From Podocnemis expansa (Eukaryota; Chordata; Testudines; Podocnemididae), in the NCBI GenBank assembly GCA_007922195.1, contig ML681994.1:53044298-53108297 (forward strand): a stretch of DNA of 64,000 bases. Direction: 5' to 3'. Below are positions 1 through 12,140 of the stretch, in pieces (the stretch's first letter is position 1; each line of letters opens with the position of its first letter). The notes under the pieces were generated by a model. That model saw nothing but the letters and a program-made list of their open reading frames with translations, was not told where the DNA came from and made no database searches. The translations under genes were made by a program, and so were the position numbers.

Positions 1-267
1 GATGACAGGATTCAAGTGTTTAAAAAGACTGAAGTGCTCCCTTTCTGCTCAAGCTCTGAAGAGTCAGGGGCACTCATTATGTGTGATCACACTTCCTAGA
101 CTGAAAAATCATCTCTGAAACGACGTCGGAATGTGTTTATGTGTTTGCTGAAGTATAGAAGTGCAGATTTCATGTTGAAATATCTCATTACATTTAAATA
201 TGTAACAGCAACAAAAAGAAGAGATATGTATAAGGAACACCAGTAGATGTACCATCTAACAGCTTTT
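1..267. other. Unassigned AT-rich sequence
   Basis: I see no gene and no repeat I can place. A few words near the start resemble the minus-strand PLE text around 5540, but the match is too short to call. Confidence 0.3.
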
Positions 268-2735
268 ATAGAATCATAGAATTATAGGGTTGGAAGGGAC
301 CTCATAGGTCATCTAGTCCAACCCCCTGCCAGAGGCAGGACCACTCCCACTAAACCATCCCAATCATGGTTTTGTCCAGCCGGGCCTTAAACACCTCCAA
401 AGATGGAGACTCCACCACCTCCCTAGGCAGCCCATTCCAATGCTTCACCACTCGCCTAGTAAAAAAGTTTTTTCTAGTATCTAGCCTCGACCTCCCTAAC
501 TGTAACTTGAGACCATTACTCCTCGTTCTGTCCTCCATTACTACCAAAATTAGTCGAGCTCCGTCTTCCTTGGAGCATCCCTTCAAGTAGTTGAAGGTTG
601 CTATCAAATCCCACCTCAATCTTCTCTTCTGCAGACTAAATAAGCCTAATGCTTTCAGTCTTTCCTCATAGAGCTTGTGCTCCAGCCCTTTAATCATTTT
701 GGTTGCCCTCTTCTGAACTCTCTCTAGCATGTCCCTGTCCTTCTTCTAGTGGGGAGCCCAAAAGTGAACACAGTATTCTAGATGTGGCCTCACCAGTGCA
801 GAATAGAGGGGAATGATCACATCCCTTGATCTGCTGGTAACACTTCTTTTGATGCAGCCCAGGATGCCATTGGCCTTTTTGGCCGCAAGAGCACACTGCT
901 GACTCATATCCAGCCTCCCATCCACCATGACCCCCAGGTCCTTTTCTATAGTGCTACTACTTAGCTGAATGTTTCCCAGCCTGTAGCGGTGCATGGGGTT
1001 TTTCCATCCCACATGCAGGATTTTACACTTGTCCTTATTGAACCTCATAAGATTTCTATTGGCCCACTGTTCCAATTTATCTAGGTCTCCCTGAATCCTG
1101 TCCTTGCCCTCCAACATGTCTACTGTTCCCCCCAGCTTGGTGTCATCTGCGAACTAAGAGTGCAGTCTATTCCATCATTCAGATCACTGATGAAAATGTT
1201 GAACAGAACTGACCCCAGGACTGGCCCCTGGGGCACACCACTCGTGACTGGTTGCCAGCTAGACATGGATCCATTGATTCCTACACACTGAAACCGTTGA
1301 TCTAGCCATTTTTCTATCCGCCTTATAGTCCACCTATCCAACCCATTCTTCCTTAATTTGCCAGTGAGAATGCTGTGGGAAACTCTATCAAAAGCCTTGC
1401 TAAAATCAAGGTATATCACATCAACGGATCTTCCTGCATCCAGAAAAACAGTCATCTGATCGTAGAAGGAAATGAAATTGGTCAGGCATGATTTACCCTT
1501 GGTAAATCCATGCTGACTGTTCCTGATCACTTTATTTTCCTCCAAGTGTTTGAGGATGGATTCTTTGAGAACCTGCTCCATAATTTTTCCAGGGATTGAG
1601 GTGAGGCTGACAGGTCTGTAATTCCCTGGATCCTCCTTTTTCCCTTTCTTGAAAATAGGCAGTATATTTGCTTTTTCCAATCCTCTGGCACCTCCCCCAT
1701 TCTCCATGCGTTTTGAAAGATAATGCCCAGCGATGCTGCTATCTCATCGGCCAATTCCCTTAGCACCCTTGGATGCAGTTTGTCCGGCCCCATGGACTTG
1801 TGCACATCCAGCTTCTTTAAGCAGTCCCTAACCTGACCTTCCGTCACCAAGGGCCTGTCTTCTTCTCTCCAGTCTGCCGTACCCATGGTCGTGGGCTGAG
1901 CTGACCCTGCCTGTGAAAACTGAACCAAAAAAAGCATTGAGCAGTTCAGCTTTTCCCTCATCCTCTGTCACGAGGATGCCTGCCCCATTCAGCAAGGGAC
2001 CTACACCATCCCTGATCCGCTTCTTGTTATTAATATACTTGTAGAACCCCTTCTTGTTATCCCTTACATCCCTCGCTAGCTGCACCTCCATTTGTCCTTT
2101 GGCCTTTCTGATTTTATCCCTGCAGTCCCTAGCAATATCTTTATATGCCTCCTTGGTCATCTGACCAAGCTTCCAGTTGCTATAAGCTTCCTTTTTATGT
2201 TTAAGCTCAGAGCAGAGTTCTCGGCTAAGCCATTCTGGCTGCCTCACATGTTTGATGTTTTCTCCTAATTGGAATGGCAACTTCCTGTGCCCTTAGCAGG
2301 GTTTCTTTAAAATATAACCAACTGTCTTGGACTCCTTTCCCCTTCAGATTAGCTTCCCAAGGGATCCTGCCCATCAGCTCCCTGAGGGAGCCAAAATCTG
2401 GTTTTTTGAAGTCCAGGGTTTCTGTTTTGCTTTTTTCCTTCCTTCCTTTAATCAGCATGCTGAACTCAACCATGTCATGGTCACTACTGCCTAGCTTGCC
2501 ATTTACCTCTACCTCCCTAATCAATTCTTCCCTGTTTGTGAGCAGCAGGTCAAGAGGTGCAAGGCCCCCTAGTTGGTTCCTCCAGCATTTGTACCAGAAA
2601 GTTGTCCCCAACATTCTCTAAAAACTTCCGGGATTGCCCATGCACTGCTGTATTGGCCTCCCAGCAAATGTCAGGGTAATTGAAGTCCCCCATGAGCACC
2701 AGGGCCTGTGATCTAGAAGCTTTCGTTAGTTATTC
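268..2735 (-). mobile_element. CR1 LINE copy 1, 5'-truncated, several frameshifts
   Basis: This is a non-LTR retrotransposon on the minus strand with its 3' end at the left (TAGAATCATAGAATTATAGG, then the usual CR1 3' segment). Translated pieces show, from right to left: the end of the AP-endonuclease domain (LLLTNREELI and SDHDMVEF, 2225-2614); the start of the reverse transcriptase (1828-2280); the palm segments [45 protein letters not shown] and [11 protein letters not shown] (1120-1707); and the C-terminal part (350-730 and 746-1117). Compared with copy 2 it has lost 4 bases inside the FADD catalytic motif (about 1150-1163), one T near 1675 and two bases near 1892, so it is dead. The 5' part of the element is missing. 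Similarity to copy 2 is high by eye. Confidence 0.95.
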
Positions 2736-2936
2736 AGCATTGTTATGTTTAGATGAAAGCTGCTTGCACTCAGAGAGAAACCAGCAGACTGGAACACAGG
2801 GAGGTGGAAGTACACATCAGACTGAGTTTATTAATCTGCTCAAAAAAGACAGAACTGGCAGAGCTATCCCATAATAATCTAGCTCTCTTAGCTATGACAG
2901 ACTAGGCGAGATACAAAATACACAACAAAAGCAGAG
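2736..2936. other. Unassigned sequence between two transposons
   Basis: No gene or recognisable repeat. It separates the truncated 5' side of CR1 copy 1 from the DNA transposon at 2937. Confidence 0.3.
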
Positions 2937-3226
2937 CAGAACCTCAGTTATGAACACCTCAGGAATGACAGTTGTTCATAACTCTGAAATGTTCATATCT
3001 CTGAGTAAAACATTATGGGTAGTCTTTCAAAGGATTTACAACCAGATATTGACTTCCTACTTTGAAACTTGCAGAAGAAAAATGCTGCTTTCCCTTTATT
3101 TTTTCATAGCTTACAGCACTTCTTTGTATTTGCTCTTTTTTGTTTCTGCTGCTGCTTGATTGTGTACTTCCAGTTCTAAATGGTATGTGGTTGACCAGTC
3201 AGCTCATAACTCTGAGATTCCACTAT
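2937..3226. mobile_element. Nonautonomous DNA transposon (Tigger/pogo-like MITE), about 290 bp
   Basis: The ends are inverted: GAACCTCAGTTATGAA on the left, and CATAACTCTGAGATTCCACT on the right, which reads in reverse complement as a related sequence. The interior (ATGTTCATATCTCTGAGT near the left, CTGCTGCTGCTTGATTGTG near the right) matches a repeat I remember from turtle genomes whose full ends read CAGTAGAACCTC. It carries no transposase frame. Assignment to the Tc1-mariner/Tigger group is an inference from the end sequence; the target duplication is not clear. Confidence 0.6.
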
Positions 3227-3475
3227 AATCCATATACCGTTTACAGTGTCTTATATATGCTGAATGGCTCTTTTGCTAAGAAACTGTATGGTTTGCCTTC
3301 TTTGAAGCTGAGTTGTTACTATTAAGTCCTACCTGTCAGGGTTTTAAATATAATATTACACTAGGCCTCAAAACATCTTCTAAGTCTTTATCTTTTAAAT
3401 CCTTTCTGCCTGGCATATGTTCTGTTCTGTTCTGTTCAGGTTCTAGTACTTTACCCAAGACTATGAATAGTACCA

Positions 3476-3846
3476 GAGCACCTTCAACTATTGGACTAAC
3501 CAGTGGTGTTGCTGGCGTTGGGCAGAGAAGACTCGTGCCCCAAGTCCCAGTGCCAGCGCCAGCACCCGGAGTGTTGGGGGTCCAGGCCCAGGCTACCCAT
3601 GGCGGTGGCTGTCTTCTTTGGCCGGGGATCTGGGGCCAAGCCACTCGTGGCGGTGGCTATCTTCCCCAGCCCCAGCCCTGGCTGGGGGATCTGGGGCGGG
3701 GCTGATGGTGGCAGGAGCGTGACCTGGGCCCTGCCTGGAGCCACAGAACTGGATTGGGCCTGGGCCCTGAATCAGGACTGGGGGTGGGGCCTGGGCCCTG
3801 GGTCTTTTTCTGGGCCTGCATCACTCCTGGGACTAACTAAGCAAAG
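3476..3846. repeat. GC-rich degenerate minisatellite-like repeat block
   Basis: A block of roughly 370 bases is much richer in G and C than its flanks. It is built of variants of words such as GGCCTGGGCCCTG, GGGGATCTGGGGC and GGTGGCTRTCTTC. The words GGACTAACCAGTGG on the left edge and GGACTAACTAAGC on the right edge suggest one inserted unit. The open frames here (3313-3705, 3503-3853, 3496-3744) are long only because the composition lacks stops. Confidence 0.5.
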
Positions 3847-5112
3847 TGACTAGCATCAGTCGCAGGAAATGCTTTCCTTCTTTCTCTTCCTTTCATGTAG
3901 CATGAGTATATCCTAATATCTACATGAATGTAGACAGTCAGGATGTCATGCCTGGAGTAATCAAATATGCTTGTTAAAAACAGTCTTTTATTGTCCAACT
4001 TTCCCACTCAATTTGCAAAGGAGCTACAAAAATGGCTCAATGTAAAATGGCTTAATTGCTTTCAAACTGCTGAAATGTCAGGGAGCTATTAAGTGTTGGG
4101 GAAAAGAACTAGGGAAGGGTGCCTAACACTTTTGCTGAATAGAATATGAATAGAATCCTGTATACTTCTATGGAACAAAATCTATTATACCCATTTAAAA
4201 ACCTACTTGTGTTTGCTAGCAGTAAAAACAAATCTTTTGTCTTTCTTGTGATAGGAAAAGCATCTATATATTATTGTTGCAGTATTCCCTGGAAAGGAAA
4301 AAACACGTTTCTCACAAGAATATCCATTTTCTAAAGTTTAGAAATCTACATTTTGGTATAAAATTCTTGATCTTTCACAATACTTTTTGATGTATGAATG
4401 AGCTGAGCTGCTCTCATGCCTTTAATGCATGTGGCTGCATTTAACATGATATTTTATAGAAAGGGGAAAAACTTGTTTCTTTGATCTCATTAATAGTTAA
4501 TTGTTATTGCATTGTTTCTAATGCTGGATACACATACTAGACAAATCATTCTTCTTTCCCTGCATGTGCTCTGATATTATTATCTAGAATAATAATGCTG
4601 CAAATAAATGTGGTCCTTAGGGGAATAAAACCTACTGAGTTTTTCCTTCCTCTCATAAAACACTTAAGGTAGCCAACAACCTCTAACTGAATACATCTGG
4701 GAAGATGAATCAATGACAATTCTTCATAAAAGAGAGCTCTTATGTTCTTTAAAAGGTTAGTATTGGCCGTATTAGTGAAGTTCAGTCTGTGTTGTGGATG
4801 ATATAGCTACTACACATGTTAATGCTTCCTGCATTAGTGAATGAATTCTCTATTCACTTATTGCAGAACTGAGTCTCTGGGGAGAAACTGAATTCATGAC
4901 GAGGTTTAGATCAGTGTGCCCCAGAGAGAGTGGCATGACCTTCCCACCTGCCCAGACAAGAAATGGATAGTAATAAGAGGGCCATGGGAGTTGGTGGAGA
5001 TAAATGTGAAACTTGTATTAATTCTATACTTCAGAAGACAGGGAGAGGCCTAGATCAAGATAAATTCAATAAACCCTACATGTGGAAAAAATTGAATAAC
5101 TCAAAGATTGCA
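3847..5112. other. Intronic or intergenic sequence, nothing recognised
   Basis: AT-rich single-copy-looking sequence. There are no splice-bounded open segments and no repeat family that I can name. Confidence 0.4.
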
Positions 5113-5935
5113 AGTTCCAAATGGGTAGCCTGTGTTAGTCTGTATACAGCAAAAACGACAGTCATGTGGCATCTTAAAGACTAACAAGTATGTTAGAGCG
5201 CAAGCTTTCATGGGCTGTAGCATGAAGTGGAAACTACAGTTAGGAGGTATATATATGTGCAAGAGAGAGAAATATTACAGTGGTAGGACAAAGTGTTAAA
5301 GTCAATTCAGTTAGGATAGACGAGGCCCATTCACAACAGTTGATTAGAAGGTGAGGATGTGAGAACAGGGACAATTGCTTTTTATAATGAGATAACCATT
5401 CCAAGTCCCTATTCAGACCCAATCTGATGATGTCAAGTTTGCTTATGAGTTCCAGCTCTGCAGTTTCATGCTAAAGTCTGCTTTTGAAATTCTTTTGTTG
5501 AAGTATCATAACTTTCAAGTCTGCTACAGAGTCTTCAGGGAGACTGAAGTGCTCTCCTACTGCTTTATGGATGTTACCATTTTTGCTGTCATATTTGTGT
5601 CCATTTATCCTTTTGTGTAGGAACAGTTTGGTATGGCCAATATACATGGCAGAGAACATTGCTGGCACATGATGGCATATATCACATTAGTAGATGTGCA
5701 AGTAAATGAGCCTTTATGGTGTGGCTGATGTGATTAGGACCAGTGATGGAGTCACTGGAGTTGATGTGTGGGCAGAGTTGGCAGTGGGGTTTGTTGCAGG
5801 GATTGGTTCCTGGGTTAGTATTCTTATTGTATGGTTTATGTTTGCTGGTGAGTATTTGCTTCAGGTTGGGAGGCTGTCTTGAAGCAAGGATAGGCCTGCC
5901 CACCAAGGCTTGAGAGAGAGTGAGGGATCATCATC
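5113..5935 (-). mobile_element. Penelope-like element (PLE), 3' part, GIY-YIG endonuclease remnant
   Basis: The 3' terminus is at the left (GGGTAGCCTGTGTTAGTCTG on the + strand). On the minus strand, three frames give consecutive pieces of one protein: a linker with RQPPNLKQIL, GTNPCNKPHCQLCPHI and DSITGPN (5682-5906); a GIY-YIG nuclease core, MYIGHTKLFLHKRINGHKYD, followed by AVGEHFSLPEDSVADLKVMI and LQQKNFKSRL (5471-5668); and the C-terminal end, GLNRDLEWLSHY (5240-5422). The order and motifs are those of vertebrate PLEs, whose reverse transcriptase is fused to a GIY-YIG endonuclease. Frameshifts and stops make it inactive, and the reverse-transcriptase part is missing. This copy belongs to the group whose tail reads AGCTTTCATGGG near the 3' end. 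Confidence 0.88.
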
Positions 5936-7683
5936 TAGGTGCCACAGGACTTCCATTGTTCAGGTATTGAAGAACTGGATAATCAAAATGTCAACAGTTA
6001 GGTTAGATAAGGTGAAAAAGAAAGACGTTTGGAAAGGGTATAAACTCTCATAATCCATACTATAACTGAAAGAGGTAGAGAGAAACTCCTTTAGTAGTCA
6101 GTTGTTACCTATCACCTGTCACCTTAGGTTAGAAGCATGGTTGTCATTAGTAAAGGAGAAAGAGGGAAATGGAGGAAATGTAAGAGGAATGAATAGATAA
6201 GAACAGATGACATGTAGGAAATACATGATGTTCTTGGTTGCATCATGTTGAGTTTGAGATGATTAACATAAAAAGTCATTGAGAAATGTTCTTATGATGT
6301 GATTTTGACTTGTAGTATCTTCTGGATCTGAGAGAACCAGGCTAGGTGACCGCTCTTTGTACAGGTGACTGTTTGTCATTATAATTATAGATGCTCAATC
6401 TGATTTCTATGGAGAGTCTGAGGAAGGATGTAAATCTTTCAAGGATCTCAAGAAGTTGAATACAGCAGTAGGCCAATCAGTTGGAGTACTAAATCATTCC
6501 TTCCACTCATAGGACATATGCATATTTTTAACTAATTTCCCAGTACGCTACAGAAACATAAAAAACATTACAGTGATTTTTCTCAAACAGAGCTGCCACA
6601 TAACATTTAAATCATTTTACAGGAAGATATAATGTAACATAATAGTAGTTATCTATCTGTAGCTGTTCACATCTCACCTCCAGAAATACAACTAGTCGAC
6701 TGAGTTTAAAAGTGTTAAGATGTTCGTTGGTATGTTTTTGTCTCAAAAATTAGGATGAAATTTTCTGTACAAATAAATGTGACTGCACTTTAATAAACTA
6801 AGGTAAGTTTTTCTGTACTGATGTAGTTATTCCAGCTCTTCACCAATGTACTTTTAAGATGGGTCTCTTTGTGTTCACTAACATGCATTGCCTTTTCAAA
6901 GAGTAATCAGTTAAATCAGATCCTCTTTAATGTTGACATGACTTACAACAGTGGAACTATCATAGTGCATTTCAATTAGGTTTGATTTCCTTACCTAAAA
7001 AGGTCTTAAAAGCTAATTGGCACAGAGTGCTTTTGTCTTCCTAATGCAAGCAAAGACGTAATTATGCAGGAGGCTGGGGAGAAGGAGTACACAGGGCAAT
7101 GACATTTCTGCTGTCATTAAAATCTTAGTCACATCTGGAGGAGTGGAGATCATAGCAGTTAGAGATGGGGAAAGGAAGTGGTTAGATTGCGGTCTCTCCC
7201 CATGCACAGACAGGATATAGTGTCCCATTAGGCCCTATCAGACATTAATTGATACTACACAGTTTTAGCCAAATGTCCAAGAAAAAGTTACACTCTGGTA
7301 TTTTATATGTGAAAATCTGTATTAAGTCAAGGGTCACAAATAAAATGGGTTTATTGTAAACCTCAGTTTGATTTCTCACAGTAACAGTAAAAGCCTTTTG
7401 AAAGACACACACAGGAAGTACAAAGAGTTTTTATTTTTAATATTGTAAGGAAGTAAATTAATTCTTCAGAGTAAATTGTTCCTTTAAAAAAGGAAACAAT
7501 TACTTGGCTTTGGGTTTTTCTTTCTTTCTTTTTAACAAATATCTTCATTTATGTCATTGGAAGGTAAATACTAAATACATGAATCTGCTGATTTTCAATA
7601 TATTTACTTCCAGGACTACAGAGAAAACTCATGCATTGCCACTATTATCTTGGGTTAAGGAAAGTGCTAAATACAGTATAAAT
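5936..7683. other. Intronic or intergenic sequence, nothing recognised
   Basis: About 1.7 kb without a supportable gene, RNA or repeat family. A short pyrimidine-rich run lies at 7516-7533. Confidence 0.35.
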
Positions 7684-8285
7684 CAGTGATTCCCAATCTG
7701 TGACCGAGGGGCTTTCAAAGACCACAGCTCCCCTTTTGTCAGCTACAAAAGAGAGCCACTGCCTAAGGACCCAAGTGGAGCATATTTCCATGGGGCTAAA
7801 TGATTGGCACAGGCTCCCTGCTGCAGCCAGGGGAATGGGATATTAGTGCTCCCCTCCCACTGGCTGTAGCAGAGAGCATGGCAGAGCACTTCCCTAGGTA
7901 CTGAGGTCCCTGCTGGAGCCAGATGGGGTGAGGTAGATCAGTGCTCCCCTTCCCCAGCTCCAGCAGAGTGCAGTGCACTCTGCCTGGGTCCCTAAGTGGT
8001 GTGGTCCGTCCTGGAGCCAGAGGGAGGGGAGGACTGATCTTCTCTCCCTCTGACAGGGAAGGGAGCTATTGCCTAGGGACCCAGGTGGCATGCACAGGGC
8101 TACAGGATAGATGTGGTTTCCCTGCTGCAGCCAGGGAGATGGAAAATCAGTGAGGAGACAGCAACCTTGTTGAACTCTTTCCATCTGGCTGTAAGGGGGG
8201 TGGCCTGCTGGTGTAGAATGATGGCCCTTCACAGTTGTAAATATTATATCTATGGTCCTTGAGCCAAAAAGGTTGGGAACTACTA
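7684..8285. mobile_element. hAT-like nonautonomous element with internal degenerate tandem repeats
   Basis: The left end reads CAGTGATTCCCAATCTGTG. The right end reads GGTTGGGAACTACTA, whose reverse complement (TAGTAGTTCCCAACC) is a weak inverted match, as in hAT-type MITEs. The interior contains about three degenerate copies of a unit of 90-97 bases that begins near 7813, 7907 and 8004 and includes GTCCCTGCTGCAGCCAG and GGACCCAGGTGG words. A second diverged copy of the same material is at 51950-52425 (shared CACAGGGCTACAG and GGCCCTTGAGCCAAAA words). I could not see a matching 8-bp target duplication. Confidence 0.55.
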
Positions 8286-9284
8286 ATTCTCTGTCATACT
8301 GTGCTGCTGTCTCTGGCTGTTTCAGTTCTGCTTCAGCAAAAGAAAACACATCATCTGCTGCCGTGTTTGTTTATTATTATTGCTGATACTTTCTAATTAG
8401 AAAAGAACAACTGAAAATAGCTGCTGGGTAAATCTTCTGGCTTACCAATATGCCAGAAACTAACCTACTACATGGTGTGCTAATATTTGAAAAAATTGGG
8501 CTATAGTCAATAAAACATAATTCATAAAATTCAAGCCTGTTGCAATTCAGTTACAGCAGGGATGAGTCTTGGCCAAATAATGTATTTGAAAGGCACAGCT
8601 GTCTTCACATTGCTGCTAAAGTGTTTACCTTTTCATAGCCTCTATTACTGAGCACATTAGATTTCTTTCTGTCCCTAGAAAACATCTAATTGTAAAGGAG
8701 CTATCTTGTTTTTTCTCCTGTTCTTTCAAGAGATTCAATGTGGGTGACAGATGTCTCATTTACAACAAGGGCATATGTGGAGTTTTAGGGGGCATCTGAG
8801 TTCCAGCTAGCATTCTGAGAGTTGTCTGTTATATGGAAAGTAGTGCTTTTGTTTTCACTCAGAAACACTGTTTGAATTAGATCATTCATTAGGGAATTAA
8901 AGAGGAAAATATAAATCTACCATCTTGCCATTGCCTCCCAGAACTTTATGTATCTAGTGTATCAAACCACTGTATAAATCCTACTGCTATTGATTTAAAT
9001 ATGGAGACATGAAATAAAATGGCTTACCAAAAGAGCCTTACTCATTCAATTACTCATTAATTAATTGACTTTGACAAGTTTATGTAACTCAATCCTAACA
9101 TTACAACTGGTCAGTAATCAACAGTTTCCCCCTAGAGGAGTGACCCACAGAGTCAGGCTGCAGAGTGATCTGCATAGAAAAGGAGCCGCCATGAGCTTCT
9201 GTTAGATGGATGCCAAAGGAGAGAGACTGAGTGCAAGGGAAATGACTCCTTACAAATCAGTTTTGGCACTATCTTCAAAAGACT
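8286..9284. other. Intronic or intergenic sequence, nothing recognised
   Basis: About 1 kb with no gene or repeat I can support. Confidence 0.35.
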
Positions 9285-9625
9285 GGGCAGAGTCAGAGCC
9301 AGTCCACCCAAAGAGGTGACATAGGCAGTTGCCTAGGGCACCAGGGGCTGAACTGGGGCTGGGGCCAGCAAGCTTCCTGTCCTACTTCACCAGCATCAGG
9401 TGGTGGGCAGGGAGCGGCCCCCTACCAAGGGAGCTGTGCCATCACCAGCATCAGCCTGCAGGCGGGGAGCCAGCCCTGACTGGGGTAGCTGTGCTGCCAC
9501 TGGCATCGGGCCATGGATGGGGAGCCAGCCCCAGCTTGCAGCTTTCGCCAGGCTTGGGAGGGGTGGTGCCAAAATCACAGTCACCTAGGGCACCAAAATA
9601 CCTTGAGCTGCTCCTGGGCAGAGTA
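9285..9625. repeat. GC-rich interspersed repeat with GCCTAGGGCACCA ends
   Basis: The left edge contains GGCAGTTGCCTAGGGCACCA and the right edge CACCTAGGGCACCAAAATAC, so the same word brackets the GC-rich core. I recognise the bracketing word as one frequent in turtle genomes, but I cannot name the family. The overlapping open frames on both strands (9329-9676 and others) are composition artefacts. Confidence 0.5.
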
Positions 9626-10514
9626 ATGTTCATTTTTGAATCATATACTATTACTCAGATAGTCATTGCACCCTAGAACCTCAAAAATTACAGACACATT
9701 GATGATGATGGGAATAAGGTGCTTATGCCCCTTTCTGGATTTGGGTATATAAACCTGATTCAGTAACCACTGAAGTCAAAGCCCTGGACCCAGTTGACTG
9801 CTGAAAGCTTTGTATCAAGCTCTTAAATTGGTCTTTACTATACCCAGTTTTCCATGTCTCTTTCATTTATCACTTTCAGAGGTGATTCCCTGTATCTTTT
9901 GCACTTGCCATCTCTAATTTCTTTTTAGAATTCTCTGCCGTGTTGTACATCTGACCTTAGCAAACTCAAGTAAAAGATTACTATTTTGTGTCTAGGGAGC
10001 AGAAGGATTGTCATGGAAATCAGTTCTTCAAGTGCTAAAACTTGTCATGCCTGTCAAACCTTTCTCTTGCTTTTTATATCTCTACTTCTCCCCCTTTGCT
10101 AGTACTTTTTGTTAAGCTAATACTAATAGATTTGATTATGGAGACATTTGAAACACAAACAAACTAAACCTGTTCCACTCATTTGACCTTCTAAAGTTAG
10201 TCATTGGATTTAAGAGTAGAAGAGAGAAGCAGAACAATAATGTCTCTTTTCTAGTTATTGGGATGTTCAGTGTTCCTGCCAATCTTTTCTAAAAATGGCA
10301 AGAATAGAAGCCAAATCAAATCTGGGGTACATCTGCATAGCTCTAGTTACATTCAAAGTCCCTGTATTGACGTCTGCCTGCTAAGGATCTTACCAAAAGC
10401 TATTAGTGTTAAAAATTCATGACAAAAAAAAAGTCCAAAAGGAATGAATATCTTTTCTTTCTCCTTCAATTCAGTGTAGCCAAAGCTCTGTGTATTATGT
10501 GGTAAGATTCACTT
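9626..10514. other. Intronic or intergenic sequence, nothing recognised
   Basis: About 0.9 kb of AT-rich sequence with no supportable feature. Confidence 0.35.
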
Positions 10515-10600
10515 AACTTATACAGCAAAAACACAAAATGCTGCAGGAGTCCAGTGGAACACATTAAAGATTCTGCTGCACTTTCTGATACATTTTTTAA
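10515..10600 (-). mobile_element. Short PLE 3'-end relic
   Basis: TATACAGCAAAAACAC followed by GCAGGAGTCCAGTGGAACAC and ATTAAAGATTC matches the 3'-terminal text of the other PLE pieces in diverged form. It is only about 85 bases. Confidence 0.55.
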
Positions 10601-11798
10601 AGAGTGAAATAATATAAAAATGAATGATACCTACAGGATCTTCTATAGAGTTGTTCTTCAGTTCCTTTTTATAAAAATTGATTGTTCTACATATTTATAC
10701 AGCGGGATCTGCATGGCTGTTCTATAGAAATAAGGGGACATGGGGTTTTCCAGTTAAATAGGGGACAGATAGGGGTTTTGGCACATGGAGAAATATGTGT
10801 GTAGTTTGGGATTGTGAATGAAACTGTGGTTAAAAACATTGACAATGGAACATGCATAGTTGACCGTTAATAGACTAGTGAGATAAATACAGGAGTTAAC
10901 AGCTCAGATCTATACCTTCAGAGTATCTGGAGACACACAGACAACTCAGCACCATTTGTAGTCAGTTCATATTTGTAAAGTTTTCTTGTTTACAGTAACA
11001 ATTTAGAAAAGTAATTTTATTTAAAATGAAACAAAATACTGTGTCACTGTAAAGGTAGATATCCATGAATGTACATTAAAAAGATGCAGAGACCTAGAAC
11101 CTGGGAATAAAGGCTATGACTCTAATAAGCAAAAGATGAAATATTTGTGGAGAGTCATCTGAAGAAATCATCATAACTCTTCCCACTGTTACTGTCTGAG
11201 AGCCTATCTGCTGAATTCCCCAGAACTGGTCTGCCTAATAATAGCTATGAGATGGCAGTAATACAGAGCTCAAAATAATTCATGTTAACGTTTTAATGAA
11301 TCAGAGGCATTTCATTGGGATTCTCAGATTTAACCTTTTGAAAATGTGTCCATTAGTAGGGTTTGTCAGATTGAAGTTGCAAGTTCATGGCAAAATAGTC
11401 TGTTTTCAAAGTCAAATCTTTCATTTTTGAACAAGTTTGGTTGATATTAATTTAAATTGTTTCAGGAGAGAGAATTTAAGTAAATAGTTCTTCTTCCAGT
11501 TTAATAAAGGAAACAGGTTCCTCTACCACTGAATTCAAAAAAAGAGGTCTTCTTAAAATATGGAATAATAGAGTTCCAGGGTAAAGCAAACTGAAGAAGA
11601 ATTTGGTTCCACAAAGTGTACCAGATTTTGTATTAATTTCCTCTGGCTTCTCTAAATGTCAGTTGGGAAAATGACAACAAAAGGGGCCAGATAATTAACT
11701 GATGTGCAAAACTGACATTACTGAGGACCAGGTCCAATGTTGGTGAAGAAATCATCTTCTTTTGGGTGGATTTTTTTTAAAATAATTCAATAAATTGG
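10601..11798. other. Intronic or intergenic sequence, nothing recognised
   Basis: About 1.2 kb without a supportable gene or repeat. Confidence 0.35.
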
Positions 11799-11880
11799 GT
11801 GGTAGCAGAGTTTGAACTCGGGATGTCTAGCCCTAAACTACAGACCTTTACCCCTTGAACTAAAACAGTAATTTGGTTAG
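11799..11880 (-). repeat. tRNA-derived SINE head or tRNA relic
   Basis: Read on the minus strand, this has an A-box-like TAGTTCAAGGGGTAAAGG and a B-box-like GAGTTCAAACTC at tRNA spacing, flanked by a degenerate acceptor arm. The stems are too imperfect for a working tRNA gene, and the sequence does not resemble the tailed SINE at 29555. Confidence 0.45.
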
Positions 11881-12062
11881 GTAATAGTATTAGTCCATTA
11901 TCACAGAACAGAAAATGCTGGTGGTGTTAATCTTCACATTGCAAAAAACAAGGCAATGATGAAACTACTGAGCTCCAGCCTATAGAAATCATATACTCTT
12001 GTTTTTCTTGCAGGATACTATTCATTAGAGGCACATTTCCATTAGAAAAACAGGCTCGTCCA
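11881..12062. other. Unassigned sequence
   Basis: No gene or repeat recognised. It leads into the PLE relic that sits directly next to CR1 copy 2. Confidence 0.3.
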
Positions 12063-12136
12063 GACTGGTACAGCAAACCAAAGGAGTTGTTTATATTCAA
12101 ACAGTGGGGAACAGCATATAGAGGGAAGTGGGGACA
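12063..12136 (-). mobile_element. PLE relic cut by CR1 copy 2
   Basis: GGTACAGCAAACCAAAGGAG and ATTCAAACAGTGGGGAACAG match the internal PLE text at 18469-18520. The match stops where CR1 copy 2 begins, so the CR1 insertion probably landed in or next to this older PLE. Confidence 0.7.
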
Positions 12137-12140
12137 AATC

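Noticed and set aside
3313..3853. Frames of 82-130 residues in GC-rich DNA
   Set aside because: Composition artefact on both strands of a minisatellite-like block.
11799..11880. Possible tRNA gene on the minus strand
   Set aside because: Boxes are present but the stems do not pair; more likely a SINE head.
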